Positions 1-7,734 of a stretch of DNA of 64,000 nt are shown one piece after another (the first letter of the stretch is position 1; every line of letters begins with the position of its first letter). A model generated the notes under the pieces. The model had not been told where the DNA came from and made no database searches. It saw only the letters and a program-made list of their open reading frames with translations. Position numbers and translations under genes: made by a program. Source of the stretch: DATEDA01 sp963789885 (GTDB taxonomy: Bacteria; Pseudomonadota; Gammaproteobacteria; Burkholderiales; SG8-39); contig CAWBNB010000064.1 of assembly GCA_963789885.1 (NCBI GenBank), positions 186,001 to 250,000 of the forward strand, read 5' to 3'.

Positions 1-66
1 GTTCCGGTCGCCGGTACCGTCGGCTCGGGCGGCGTGAGCTGCCGGGCAGGGGCAGCGGGCGGGTGA
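1..66 (+). CDS. Possible 3' end of an upstream gene (partial)
   Basis: Frame 1 is open from the first base of the window to a TGA at 64-66. That stop would overlap the GTG start of the next gene by three bases, the kind of coupling seen repeatedly in this window. Only about 21 residues are visible and they carry no recognisable motif, so neither the gene nor its product can be named. It could also be non-coding. Confidence 0.3.
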   Translation, partial: VPVAGTVGSGGVSCRAGAAGG

Positions 67-665
67 GGATCCTGCGCAGCGCCGACTATCCCGCGCTTCC
101 GTGGAAGAACGGCCGCGGCGTGGCGCGGCAGATCGCCGTCTTCCCGGCGGACGCGGGCTACGAATCCCTCGACTGGCAGGTCAGCCGTCCCACGATCGAG
201 CGCGACACGCCGTTCTCGAAGCTCGCCGGGCTCGACCGGCAATTCATGCTCGTCGCCGGCGGGGGCGTGACGCTGCGCGTGCGCAACGCCGAGGATGGCG
301 TCGGGTTCGAACAGCGAATCGACCGTCCGCTCGAGCCGTTCGCGTTCCGCGGCGACTGGGAGGTCGACTGCGCGCTCGTGGCTGGGCCGGTCGAAGTGCT
401 GAACGTGATGACCCGCCGCGGCCGCGTGGCGGCGCGGATCGAGATTCGCGAAGTCACCGCGCCCGCGCTCGTCCGCAAGGACGCTCGCGGCACGCTGATC
501 GCCTATGCGGCAGACGCGCTGACGGCCTACGGCATCTGGGGGGAGGAGGGTCTCCGGCCCGACGACGCCGCCCTCGTCGATGAGCCGGAGACGACCGAGA
601 TGGCGCTCGCGGCCGGCGGCACGGCCCCGGCTCGCGCCGTCCTGATCCGGGTGGACCCGACGTGA
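63..665 (+). CDS. HutD/Ves family protein
   Basis: This is a 200-residue cupin-type protein of the HutD/Ves family. Members are often found beside histidine utilisation genes, but their reaction is not established. The N-terminal motif ALPWKNGRGVARQI (about residues 11-24) is the family hallmark. A conserved-looking segment DWQVSRPTIERDTPFS follows near residues 37-52. The start is GTG, overlapping a possible upstream stop. Its own TGA overlaps the GTG start of the thioesterase gene by 4 bp, so the two are probably translationally coupled. No hut genes are visible on this side of the window edge. The family assignment is firm; the function is unknown. Confidence 0.8.
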   Translation: MRILRSADYPALPWKNGRGVARQIAVFPADAGYESLDWQVSRPTIERDTPFSKLAGLDRQFMLVAGGGVTLRVRNAEDGVGFEQRIDRPLEPFAFRGDWEVDCALVAGPVEVLNVMTRRGRVAARIEIREVTAPALVRKDARGTLIAYAADALTAYGIWGEEGLRPDDAALVDEPETTEMALAAGGTAPARAVLIRVDPT

Positions 666-1075
666 GCGCGATTCCGCCGGGTTTCGTCCCCATCGGCCCG
701 ACGAGCCCGTTCAACGAGCTCGCGGGCCCGTTCTACGTCAAGCGCGATGACGCGACGTTCACGATCGGCATGCTCGTCGAGCCGAAGCACCAGAACAGCC
801 GCGGCATCGTCCACGGCGGGATGATCTGCACGCTCATCGACTTCGCGATGGGCTACGCCGCCCGCTACGTGACCGACTCGCCGCGCAGCCTGGTGACCAC
901 CAGCCTGTCGGTCGATTTCGCGGCGAACGCACGGCCGGGCGACTGGATCGAGGCGCGCACCGACGTGATGCGCCCCGGTACCCGGGTCGCGTTCGTCAAC
1001 TGCTTCGTTTACCTTGGCGACCTGCGCATCGCGCGGGGCAGCGGCACCTTCCAGGTCGTCAGGTCGAGCGACTAG
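662..1075 (+). CDS. PaaI-family hotdog thioesterase
   Basis: The 137-residue protein has the single hotdog fold of the PaaI/YbgC-type acyl-CoA thioesterases, which hydrolyse CoA thioesters in the cytoplasm. The helix motif HGGMICTLIDFAMGYAA (about residues 56-72) matches the hotdog active-site helix. The strand TTSLSVDFAANARPGDWIEA, further on, is typical of the second half of the fold. The GTG start overlaps the stop of the HutD-like gene by 4 bp, so the two are likely expressed as one unit. The acyl-CoA substrate cannot be inferred from sequence or context. Confidence 0.8.
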   Translation: MSAIPPGFVPIGPTSPFNELAGPFYVKRDDATFTIGMLVEPKHQNSRGIVHGGMICTLIDFAMGYAARYVTDSPRSLVTTSLSVDFAANARPGDWIEARTDVMRPGTRVAFVNCFVYLGDLRIARGSGTFQVVRSSD

Positions 1076-1229
1076 GCTGGCTCGGGGGTGCATCGACCGT
1101 ACGGCCGACCCGTCCGACCCGGCAAATCCTCCCTCGGTCGAATACCCGGCGCTCCGCCCCGCGCGCAGACTGTGCGGGCGCGCGAAGCCTTGGCGCGCCG
1201 TGTCCGTCACCAGGCGCAAGGAGGGGACC

Positions 1230-1433
1230 ATGCAGACGCTCAGGATGCTGCTCGATGCGCTCTTCGCGCTCGGCGGGATCGCCGCGTTCGGCTTCCTCGC
1301 CTGGGGCGCCCGGCTGGTCTTCAGCCATTCGCGCGGCTTGGTGGCCGAGTGCGAAGGCCGGTTCGAACACCGGCACCGCCGGCGCGCGCGGCAGACCGCT
1401 CGCCTGACCCCCAGCGAGACGCACTCCCGCTGA
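1230..1433 (+). CDS. Small single-span membrane protein, unknown function
   Basis: This 67-residue ORF starts with ATG eight bases after a strong AAGGAGGGG ribosome binding site (about 1218-1226). A hydrophobic stretch of about 20 residues near positions 8-29 (LDALFALGGIAAFGFLAWGA) looks like one membrane span. A short, basic, Arg/His-rich tail follows, ending in THSR. I recognise no family. The strong ribosome site, the membrane segment and the independent position between the thioesterase and the tricarboxylate cluster support a real gene. Confidence 0.55.
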   Translation: MQTLRMLLDALFALGGIAAFGFLAWGARLVFSHSRGLVAECEGRFEHRHRRRARQTARLTPSETHSR

Positions 1434-1547
1434 GCTTCGTCCGGCGGCGTTGCCGCCGAGACTTCCCATTCCCAGGAAACGCCCGCTCGCGGCAATATAC
1501 GCGGGTGGCGACCGCGGCCGTCGTCGAACCTGCTGGAGGGAGGAGCA

Positions 1548-1643
1548 ATGAAGCCTTCGCACGTGGTCATGATGGGCAAGAGCAACCTCGCGGTCGCCGG
1601 GCTGATCCAGGATTGGCTCGCGCGTCGCGGGCTCTACCGCTAG
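1548..1643 (+). CDS. Putative 31-residue small protein
   Basis: A short ORF starts with ATG behind a GGAGGGAGGAG ribosome site (about 1535-1545) and encodes MKPSHVVMMGKSN followed by a short amphipathic helix ending RRGLYR. It ends 10 bp before the PrpF/GalD-type gene and could be a leader or a small protein of that operon. No known family is recognised. The ribosome site is among the best in this part of the window, the main reason to list it. It may not be functional. Confidence 0.4.
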   Translation: MKPSHVVMMGKSNLAVAGLIQDWLARRGLYR

Positions 1644-1653
1644 GCGCGCCGCC

Positions 1654-2727
1654 ATGCTCCGGCGGATCCCCTGTGTCCTCATGCGCGGCGGCACCTCGCG
1701 CGGCCCGTACCTCCTCGCCTCCGACCTCCCCGGTGATCCGCAGCAACGCGACGCCGTGCTACTGCGGATCATGGGTTCGCCGCACCCGCTGCAGGTCGAC
1801 GGCATCGGCGGCTCGAACACGCTGACCAGCAAGGTCGCGATCGTCAGCCGCTCGCGCGAACCCGGCGCGGACGTCGACTATCTCTTCGCCCAGGTCTCGG
1901 TGAACGAAGCGATCGTCGACACCAAGCCGAACTGCGGCAACATGCTCTCCGGCGTCGGGCCGTTCGCGATCGAGTCGGGCCTGGTGCAGGCCGGCGACCG
2001 CGAAACGATGGTGCGGATCTTCAACGTCAACACGCGCACGCTGGTCGAGGCGCTGATCCAGACGCCGGGCGGCCGGGTCGAGTACGAGGGCGACACGCGG
2101 ATCGACGGGGTCGCGGAAGCGGCGGCGCCGATCAAGCTCACCTTCCTGGACGCAATGGGCGCGGTGACCGGCAAGCTGCTCCCGACCGGAAACGTCCTCG
2201 ACGTCATCGACGGCGTCGAGGTGAGCTGCGTCGACATGGCGATGCCGGTGATGATCATGGCCGCTGAGGCGCTGGGGAAGACCGGCAAGGAAACACCGGC
2301 CGAGCTGGATGCCGACCGGGCACTGCTCGCGCGCATGGAAGCGATCCGGCTCAAGGCCGGACAGCTCATGGGCATGGGCGACGTGTCCAGGCTCGTAGTG
2401 CCGAAGCCGGTGCTTGCGTCGCGTCCGAGCGCGCCCGGCGGAATCGCCTCGCGCTACTTCACCCCGCACGCGTGCCATCGCAGTCACGCCGCCACCGGCG
2501 CGCTCGCGGTCGGCACCGCGGCGGCGCTTGCCGGCAGCGTCGCGAGCCGCTTCGTCGATCCCCCGGGCTTCAGCGGGGGCGCGCTCCGGATCGAGCACCC
2601 GGCCGGCGCGATTCCGGTCAACCTCGAGCTCGCCGGCCCGGGTGAGGTGAGGCGCGCCTCCCTCGTGCGCACGGCGCGGCGGATCTTCGAAGGGAATGTT
2701 CTCGTTCCGGAGTCGGCGTTCGCCTGA
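1654..2727 (+). CDS. PrpF-family isomerase, 4-oxalomesaconate tautomerase (GalD)-like
   Basis: A 357-residue member of the PrpF/diaminopimelate-epimerase-fold family. Relatives isomerise C=C bonds in tricarboxylates: PrpF acts on 2-methylaconitate and GalD on 4-oxalomesaconate. The N-terminus RIPCVLMRGGTSRGPYLL (residues 4-21) closely resembles GalD/PrpF proteins. Other family motifs are DGIGGSNTLTSKVA (residues 49-62), with the lysine expected at the active site, and KPNCGNMLSGVGPFAIE near 91-107. It precedes a TctC binding protein and tcuA-tcuB, which points to tricarboxylate (aconitate, tricarballylate or related acid) catabolism. The exact substrate is uncertain because the family is broad. 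Confidence 0.82.
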   Translation: MLRRIPCVLMRGGTSRGPYLLASDLPGDPQQRDAVLLRIMGSPHPLQVDGIGGSNTLTSKVAIVSRSREPGADVDYLFAQVSVNEAIVDTKPNCGNMLSGVGPFAIESGLVQAGDRETMVRIFNVNTRTLVEALIQTPGGRVEYEGDTRIDGVAEAAAPIKLTFLDAMGAVTGKLLPTGNVLDVIDGVEVSCVDMAMPVMIMAAEALGKTGKETPAELDADRALLARMEAIRLKAGQLMGMGDVSRLVVPKPVLASRPSAPGGIASRYFTPHACHRSHAATGALAVGTAAALAGSVASRFVDPPGFSGGALRIEHPAGAIPVNLELAGPGEVRRASLVRTARRIFEGNVLVPESAFA

Positions 2728-2757
2728 GTCGGCGCTCGCCTGAGGCGGTGCGCGCCT
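2710..2757 (+). repeat. Three degenerate 16-bp tandem repeats across the stop codon
   Basis: Three head-to-tail 16-base units, the first being GAGTCGGCGTTCGCCT, occupy 2710-2725, 2726-2741 and 2742-2757. The second differs from the first at one base; the third is more diverged. The first unit encodes the last five residues of the PrpF-like protein (ESAFA) plus the T of its stop, so the later units look like non-coding duplications of the gene end. Confidence 0.75.
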
Positions 2758-2792
2758 GATAGGCTGCGGCCGTCGTCAAAGGAGGCATCACA

Positions 2793-3755
2793 ATGAATCG
2801 TGCGGTAACCGCCCTTGCCGTGCTCGCGCTTGCCGGCGCGGCGCAGGCTCAGACCTTTCCGACCAAGCCGATCAAGCTGCTTGTGCCGTTCGCGCCCGGC
2901 GGCAGTTCCGAGATCGTCGCCCGTTCCGTCGCCGCCGAGATGTCGAAGGGCCTCGGCCAGCAGATAATCGTCGACAACCGGCCGGGCGGCGCAGGCAATA
3001 TCGCGATGCAGGAAGCCGCGCGCGCCGAGCCCGACGGCTACACGCTGATCCTCGGCCACGTGGGCACGCTCGCGGTGAATCCGTACATGTTCCCGAAGCT
3101 GCCGTACAACGTCGACAAGGACTTCGTCCCGATCACGCTCCTCGCGCAGGTACCGAACATCTTCGTCGTCAACGCCGAGCGGGTCCCGGCGAAGAACCTG
3201 AAGGAGTTCGTCGCACTCGCGAAGTCGAAGCCGGGCGAGCTCACCTACGGCTCGGCCGGCAACGGGAGCGCCGGGCACCTCGCCTTCGAATACTTGAAGC
3301 TAGTGACCGGCATCGACGTGATCCATGTGCCGTACAAGGGAACCGGCCCGCAGATCACCGACCTCATCGGCGGGCGCACCGACGCCTCGTCGGCCGGCAC
3401 CCCACCGCTGATGCCGCACATCAGGTCGGGCAAGCTCCGCGCGATCGCGATCGGCATGCCGAAGCGGATCAAGGCGCTGCCGGACGTGGCAACCGTGGCC
3501 GAACAGGGCTACAAGGGCTTCGAGACGTCGCAGTGGTACGGCCTCATTGCGCCCGCCAAGACGCCGGAAGCCGTGATCAAGCGCCTGCACGCGGAAGCGG
3601 CGAAGGCGACCGCGTCCAAGGCGGTCCACGACCGCTTCGACGCCGACAACGCGATCGCGGTCGGCTCCTCGCCGGCGGAATTCGCCGCCTTCATCAAGAA
3701 GGAGCAGGCGCGCTGGAGCGACGTCGTCAAGAAGGCGAACATCAAGGCTGAATAG
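2793..3755 (+). CDS. TctC/Bug-family periplasmic substrate-binding protein
   Basis: A 320-residue exported binding protein of the tripartite tricarboxylate transporter (TctC, or 'Bug') family. A signal peptide (residues 1-20) ends at AAQA before QTFPTKPIKLLVPFAPGG, the classic mature N-terminus. Further family motifs are DNRPGGAGNIA (about 63-73) and HVPYKGTGPQITDLIGG near 172-188. A ribosome site (AAAGGAGG) precedes the ATG. It sits 13 bp ahead of tcuA, so it probably captures the acid that TcuAB oxidises. The TctA and TctB membrane subunits are not in the window, as is common for Bug proteins. The ligand is inferred only from neighbours. Confidence 0.9.
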   Translation: MNRAVTALAVLALAGAAQAQTFPTKPIKLLVPFAPGGSSEIVARSVAAEMSKGLGQQIIVDNRPGGAGNIAMQEAARAEPDGYTLILGHVGTLAVNPYMFPKLPYNVDKDFVPITLLAQVPNIFVVNAERVPAKNLKEFVALAKSKPGELTYGSAGNGSAGHLAFEYLKLVTGIDVIHVPYKGTGPQITDLIGGRTDASSAGTPPLMPHIRSGKLRAIAIGMPKRIKALPDVATVAEQGYKGFETSQWYGLIAPAKTPEAVIKRLHAEAAKATASKAVHDRFDADNAIAVGSSPAEFAAFIKKEQARWSDVVKKANIKAE

Positions 3756-3768
3756 CAGCCGGCACGCG

Positions 3769-5166
3769 ATGGCCGACCTGGCGCGACCCTGCGACGTCCT
3801 GGTCGTCGGCGGCGGCAACGCGGCGCTCTGCGCCGCGATCACCGCGCGCCGCGCCGGCGCCTCGGTGCTGATCGTCGAATCGGCGCCGAAAGCGTTCCGC
3901 GGCGGCAACAGCCGCCACACGCGCAACTTCCGCGCGATGCACGACAGTCCAACCAGCGTGCTGACCGAAGCCTATCCCGAGGAGGAGTACTGGCAGGACC
4001 TCCTCAAGGTGACCGGCGGCCAGACCAATGAGCAGCTCGCCCGACACACGATCCGCACCTCGGCCACCTGCGCGCCGTGGATGACCGAAAACGGGGTGCG
4101 CTTCCAACCCTCGCTCGGCGGGACGCTGCACCTCTCGCGCACGAATGCGTTCTTCCTCGGCGGCGGCAAGGCGCTCGTCAATGCGTACTACCGCACCGCA
4201 GCGGAGCTAGGGATCGATGTCGTCTACGACACCGAGGTTCGCGACCTCGACATCCGGGACGGCCGGTTCCACGCTGCGACCGTGGCGCACGGCGGTTCGC
4301 AGCACAAGGTCGCCGCGAAGACGCTCGTCGCGGCGTCGGGAGGGTTCGAGTCCAACATCGCGTGGCTCAAGGACGCGTGGGGCCCGGCGGCGGACAACTT
4401 CCTGATCCGCGGCACGCCGTACAACATGGGCGTGGTGCTGCGGGCGCTGCTCGACCGCGGCGCGAAGCAGATCGGCGACCCGACACAGTGCCATGCGGTC
4501 GCGATCGACGCGCGCTCGCCCAAGTTCGACGGCGGGATCTGCACCCGCGTCGACTGCGTGTCGCTCGGGATCGTCGTGAACAAGCACGCCAAGCGCTTCT
4601 ACGACGAGGGCGAGGACTTCTGGCCCAAGCGCTATGCGATCTGGGGACGGCTCGTCGCCGGGCAGCCTGACCAGATCGGCTATTCGATCATCGATTCGAA
4701 GGCGGTCGGCAAGTTCATGCCGCCGGTCTTCCCGCCGGTGAAGGCGGGCTCGATCGGCGAGCTCGCGCGCGCGCTCGAGCTCGATCCCGCGGCGCTCGAG
4801 GATACCGTGCGGCGCTTCAATGCCGCTGTGCGTCCCGGCACCTTCAACCACGCGGTGCTCGACGACTGCGTGACCGAGGGCATCGAACCGCCCAAGACGC
4901 ACTGGGCGCGCCCGATCGACACCCCGCCCTACTTCGGCTACCCGCTGCGCCCCGGGATCACGTTCACCTACCTGGGCGTGGCAGTGAACGAGCGCGCGCA
5001 GATGCTCATGGCCGACGGCAAGCCGTCGGCGAACATGTTCGCCGCGGGCGAGATCATGGCCGGGAGCATCCTCGGCCAAGGCTACCTCGCCGGGTTCGGG
5101 ATGACGATCGGCACGGTGTTCGGACGGATCGCCGGCGAGGAGGCGGCGCGCAATGCCCGAGCGTGA
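3769..5166 (+). CDS. tcuA: FAD-dependent tricarballylate dehydrogenase TcuA
   Basis: A 465-residue flavoprotein of the succinate dehydrogenase/fumarate reductase flavoprotein superfamily. TcuA oxidises tricarballylate to cis-aconitate using FAD. The dinucleotide-binding motif VLVVGGGNAALCAAITARR lies at residues 9-27. A C-terminal FAD segment, MFAAGEIMAGSILGQGYLAG, lies near 424-443. Length matches the family. Assignment rests on pairing with the Fe-S/membrane protein TcuB, whose start overlaps the end of this gene by 14 bp; flavoprotein homology alone would not decide between TcuA and other reductases. The PrpF-type isomerase and TctC protein upstream fit tricarboxylate use. Confidence 0.85.
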   Translation: MADLARPCDVLVVGGGNAALCAAITARRAGASVLIVESAPKAFRGGNSRHTRNFRAMHDSPTSVLTEAYPEEEYWQDLLKVTGGQTNEQLARHTIRTSATCAPWMTENGVRFQPSLGGTLHLSRTNAFFLGGGKALVNAYYRTAAELGIDVVYDTEVRDLDIRDGRFHAATVAHGGSQHKVAAKTLVAASGGFESNIAWLKDAWGPAADNFLIRGTPYNMGVVLRALLDRGAKQIGDPTQCHAVAIDARSPKFDGGICTRVDCVSLGIVVNKHAKRFYDEGEDFWPKRYAIWGRLVAGQPDQIGYSIIDSKAVGKFMPPVFPPVKAGSIGELARALELDPAALEDTVRRFNAAVRPGTFNHAVLDDCVTEGIEPPKTHWARPIDTPPYFGYPLRPGITFTYLGVAVNERAQMLMADGKPSANMFAAGEIMAGSILGQGYLAGFGMTIGTVFGRIAGEEAARNARA

Positions 5167-6268
5167 GCTCTTCGCCCAGGCCGAGTTCAACATGCAGGTG
5201 TGCAATGCCTGCCGCTATTGCGAGGGCTTCTGCGCGGTGTTTCCGGCGATGGAGCGGCGGCTCACCTTCGCGAAGGCGGACCTGCGCTACCTCGCCAATC
5301 TCTGCCACAGCTGCGGCGCCTGCTACTACTCCTGCCAGTACGCCCCGCCGCACGAGTTCCACGTCAACGTCCCGCGCAACTTCGCCCAGGTTCGCGCCGA
5401 GACCTACCGCCGCTATGCCTGGCCCGGGTTCCTCGCGAGCCTGTTCGAGCGGAACGGCGTGGTGGTGTCGCTCGCCACCGCCGCTACGCTCGCGCTATTC
5501 CTGTTCGCGACCTTCTACTATCAAGCGCGCGACGTGATCTTCGCGGCGCATCCGGGCGGCGACTTCTACAAGGTCATCCCGCACGGGGTCATGGTCTCGA
5601 CTTTCGGCGTGATCGCGCTCTACGTGCTGCTCGCGCTGACGATCGGGTTCGTCCGTTTCTGGCGCGAGACCGGCGAGCCGATGCACGAGCTCGTCGTGCC
5701 GGCCTCGCTCGGGCACGGCATCCTGGATGCGCTCCACCTCAAGAACCTGCGGGGCGGCGGCGACGGCTGCCCCTATCCCGACGAGCGGCCCTCGCACGCG
5801 CGGCGGATCTATCACCACCTGACGTTCTACGGCTTCATGTTCTGCTTCGCCGCGACCTGTGTCGGGACCATCTATCACTACGCGCTTGGCTGGAAGGCGC
5901 CCTATGCGCTGGTGAGCCTGCCGGTGCTACTCGGCACGATCGGTGGCATCGGGCTCGTCGTCGGACCGCTCGGGCTGCTGTGGCTCAAATCGAAGCGCGA
6001 TCCCGACACGGACGAGCCGTCGCAGTTCGGCATGGACGCCGGGTTCCTGTGGCTGCTTCTGCTGACGAGCCTTACCGGCCTCGCGCTCCTCGCGCTGCGC
6101 GAGACCGCCGCGATGGGCACGCTGCTCGCCGTTCACCTCGGCATCGTGCTCGGCCTGTTCCTCACGCTGCCTTACGGCAAGTTCGTGCACGCGGTCTATC
6201 GCGTCGCGGCGCTCGTGCGCGCCGCGCTCGAGCGCTCGCGGCCGATGCCGAACGTCACGTTCGAGTGA
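5153..6268 (+). CDS. tcuB: Tricarballylate utilisation Fe-S membrane protein TcuB
   Basis: A 371-residue protein with an N-terminal ferredoxin-like domain and a membrane part. TcuB reoxidises the flavin of TcuA and passes electrons to the quinone pool. Two cysteine clusters are visible: CNACRYCEGFCAVFP (about residues 17-31) and CHSCGACYYSCQYAPP (about 51-66), consistent with 4Fe-4S centres. About six hydrophobic spans follow, with histidines (for example YHHLTFYGFMFCF) that could ligate haem. It overlaps tcuA by 14 bp and ends 3 bp before livF on the opposite strand. TcuC, the usual transporter, is absent; the TctC-type protein upstream may replace it. Confidence 0.87.
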   Translation: MPERELFAQAEFNMQVCNACRYCEGFCAVFPAMERRLTFAKADLRYLANLCHSCGACYYSCQYAPPHEFHVNVPRNFAQVRAETYRRYAWPGFLASLFERNGVVVSLATAATLALFLFATFYYQARDVIFAAHPGGDFYKVIPHGVMVSTFGVIALYVLLALTIGFVRFWRETGEPMHELVVPASLGHGILDALHLKNLRGGGDGCPYPDERPSHARRIYHHLTFYGFMFCFAATCVGTIYHYALGWKAPYALVSLPVLLGTIGGIGLVVGPLGLLWLKSKRDPDTDEPSQFGMDAGFLWLLLLTSLTGLALLALRETAAMGTLLAVHLGIVLGLFLTLPYGKFVHAVYRVAALVRAALERSRPMPNVTFE

Positions 6269-6271
6269 GGC

Positions 6272-7000
6272 TCAGACCGGATACGGCGTTCCGGCGTGCG
6301 CGCCGAGATAGGCCTCGCGCAGGTGCCCCGACTTGAGCACCTCGCGCGCCGGCCCCTGCAGCACCACGCGGCCGCGTTCGATCACGTAGGCGTCCTCGGC
6401 GATCGCGAGCGCCTTGGCGACGTTCTGCTCGACCAGCAGCACCGTCACGCCCTCGTCGCAGATCCGCCGCACCATCGCGAGCAGCTCGTCGAGCATCTTC
6501 GGCGCGAGGCCGAGCGAGGGCTCGTCGAGCATCAGCAGGCGGGGGCGTCCCATGAGCGCGCGCCCGACCGCGAGCATCTGCTGCTCGCCGCCGCTCATGG
6601 TGCCGGCGAGCTGGTTGCGCCGCTCCTCGAGCCGCGCGAACAGGCGGAACACCTCGCGCATCCGTGCCTTGCGCTCGTTTCCCGAGGCAAGGTAGCCGCC
6701 GAGCTCGAGGTTCTCGCGCACCGTCATCTGCGGGAAGAGCTGCCGCCCTTCGGGCACGAGCGCGAGCCCCTTGGCGACGATCGCCGCCGGCGCCGCGGGC
6801 AGCGGCACGTCGTTGAACAGCACCTCGCCTTCGCGCGGGATGAGTCCGGTCAACGCCCGCAGCAGCGTCGTCTTGCCCGCGCCGTTCGGCCCGACGATCA
6901 CGGTGAGCTTGCCTGCCGGCGCCTCGAGGTCGATGCCGTCGAGGACGCGGATCGCGCCGTAGCCGGCCGAGAGGCCGCGCACGACGAGCTTCGCGGTCAT
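6272..7000 (-). CDS. livF: Branched-chain amino acid ABC transporter ATP-binding protein LivF
   Basis: A 242-residue ATPase, the second of two in a LIV-type importer. Walker A is GPNGAGKTT (about residues 35-43), the signature is MSGGEQQML, and Walker B is LLMLDEPSLGLAP. The LivF-specific feature VPEGRQLFPQMTVRENL is present around residues 89-105. The start ATG overlaps the livG stop by 4 bp; a longer upstream in-frame extension is rejected because it would run over livG. It is the last gene of a livK-H-M-G-F block on the minus strand. The substrate may be an amino acid, an amide or an aromatic acid, since LIV systems vary. Confidence 0.92.
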   Translation of the reverse strand: MTAKLVVRGLSAGYGAIRVLDGIDLEAPAGKLTVIVGPNGAGKTTLLRALTGLIPREGEVLFNDVPLPAAPAAIVAKGLALVPEGRQLFPQMTVRENLELGGYLASGNERKARMREVFRLFARLEERRNQLAGTMSGGEQQMLAVGRALMGRPRLLMLDEPSLGLAPKMLDELLAMVRRICDEGVTVLLVEQNVAKALAIAEDAYVIERGRVVLQGPAREVLKSGHLREAYLGAHAGTPYPV

Positions 7001-7734
7001 ACGGCCGCCTCGCCCAAGTAGGCCTCCACCACCGCCGGGTCGCGCGCCACCATCTCGGGCAGTCCGTCGGCGATCTTGCGCCCCTGGTGCAGCACCGCCA
7101 CGCGTTCGACGCAACTCAGCAGCGCCCGCACCGCGTGCTCGATCCAGATCACCGCGAGCCCGAGCTCGTCGCGTACGCGGCGGATGAGGCCGGCGGTGGC
7201 GTCGACTTCAGCCTCGGTAAGGCCGGCGGCGACTTCGTCGAGCAGGAGGACGCGCGGCCGCGCGCCGAGCGCCATGCCGATCTCGAGCAGCCGCTGCCGA
7301 GACGGCGTGAGCGCGCCGGCCGGAACGCCGGCGACTTCCTCGAGACCGAGGAAGCCGAGAATCGAGCGCGCGTCATCGAACGCGTCGTGCGGGTGGGTGC
7401 GCGCGCGGCCGGCGAACTCGAGGCCGAAGCGCACGTTCTGCTCCGCGGTCATGTCGCGGAAAACGCGTGGCGTCTGGAAGGTGCGCGCGACCCCGCGGGT
7501 GGCGAAGACGTGCGCCGGGCGCCCGGTGAGATCCTCGCCGCCGAGCCGCAGGCGCCCGGCAGTCGGCCGGAGCACGCCCGAGAGGACGTGGAAGAAGGTC
7601 GTCTTGCCGGCCCCGTTGGGACCGATCACGCCGAGGAGCTCGCGCTCGCGGACCTCGAGCTCGACCGCGTCGACGGCGACCAGTCCGCCGAAGCGGACGG
7701 TGATCCCCTCCGCCGAGAGCAGCGCTTCAGCCAC
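6997..7734 (-). CDS. livG: Branched-chain amino acid ABC transporter ATP-binding protein LivG
   Basis: A 245-residue ATPase. Walker A GPNGAGKTTFFHVLSG lies near residue 38. The LivG-specific segment RGVARTFQTPRVF lies near 80-92. A degenerate signature region (TPSRQRLLEIGMAL) is followed by Walker B RVLLLDEVAAGLTEAE. The GTG start at 7734 is chosen because a GGAAGGAGG ribosome site lies five bases upstream; a longer ATG form to 7779 is less likely. It overlaps livM by 8 bp and livF by 4 bp. The signature LTPSRQ replaces the usual LSGGQ, which is common in LivG proteins. Confidence 0.9.
   Translation of the reverse strand: MAEALLSAEGITVRFGGLVAVDAVELEVRERELLGVIGPNGAGKTTFFHVLSGVLRPTAGRLRLGGEDLTGRPAHVFATRGVARTFQTPRVFRDMTAEQNVRFGLEFAGRARTHPHDAFDDARSILGFLGLEEVAGVPAGALTPSRQRLLEIGMALGARPRVLLLDEVAAGLTEAEVDATAGLIRRVRDELGLAVIWIEHAVRALLSCVERVAVLHQGRKIADGLPEMVARDPAVVEAYLGEAAV

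Noticed and set aside
527..1585. A 352-codon minus-strand open frame over the thioesterase and small ORF
   Set aside because: Low-complexity, Arg/Ala-rich translation with no motif; the plus-strand genes have clear family motifs.
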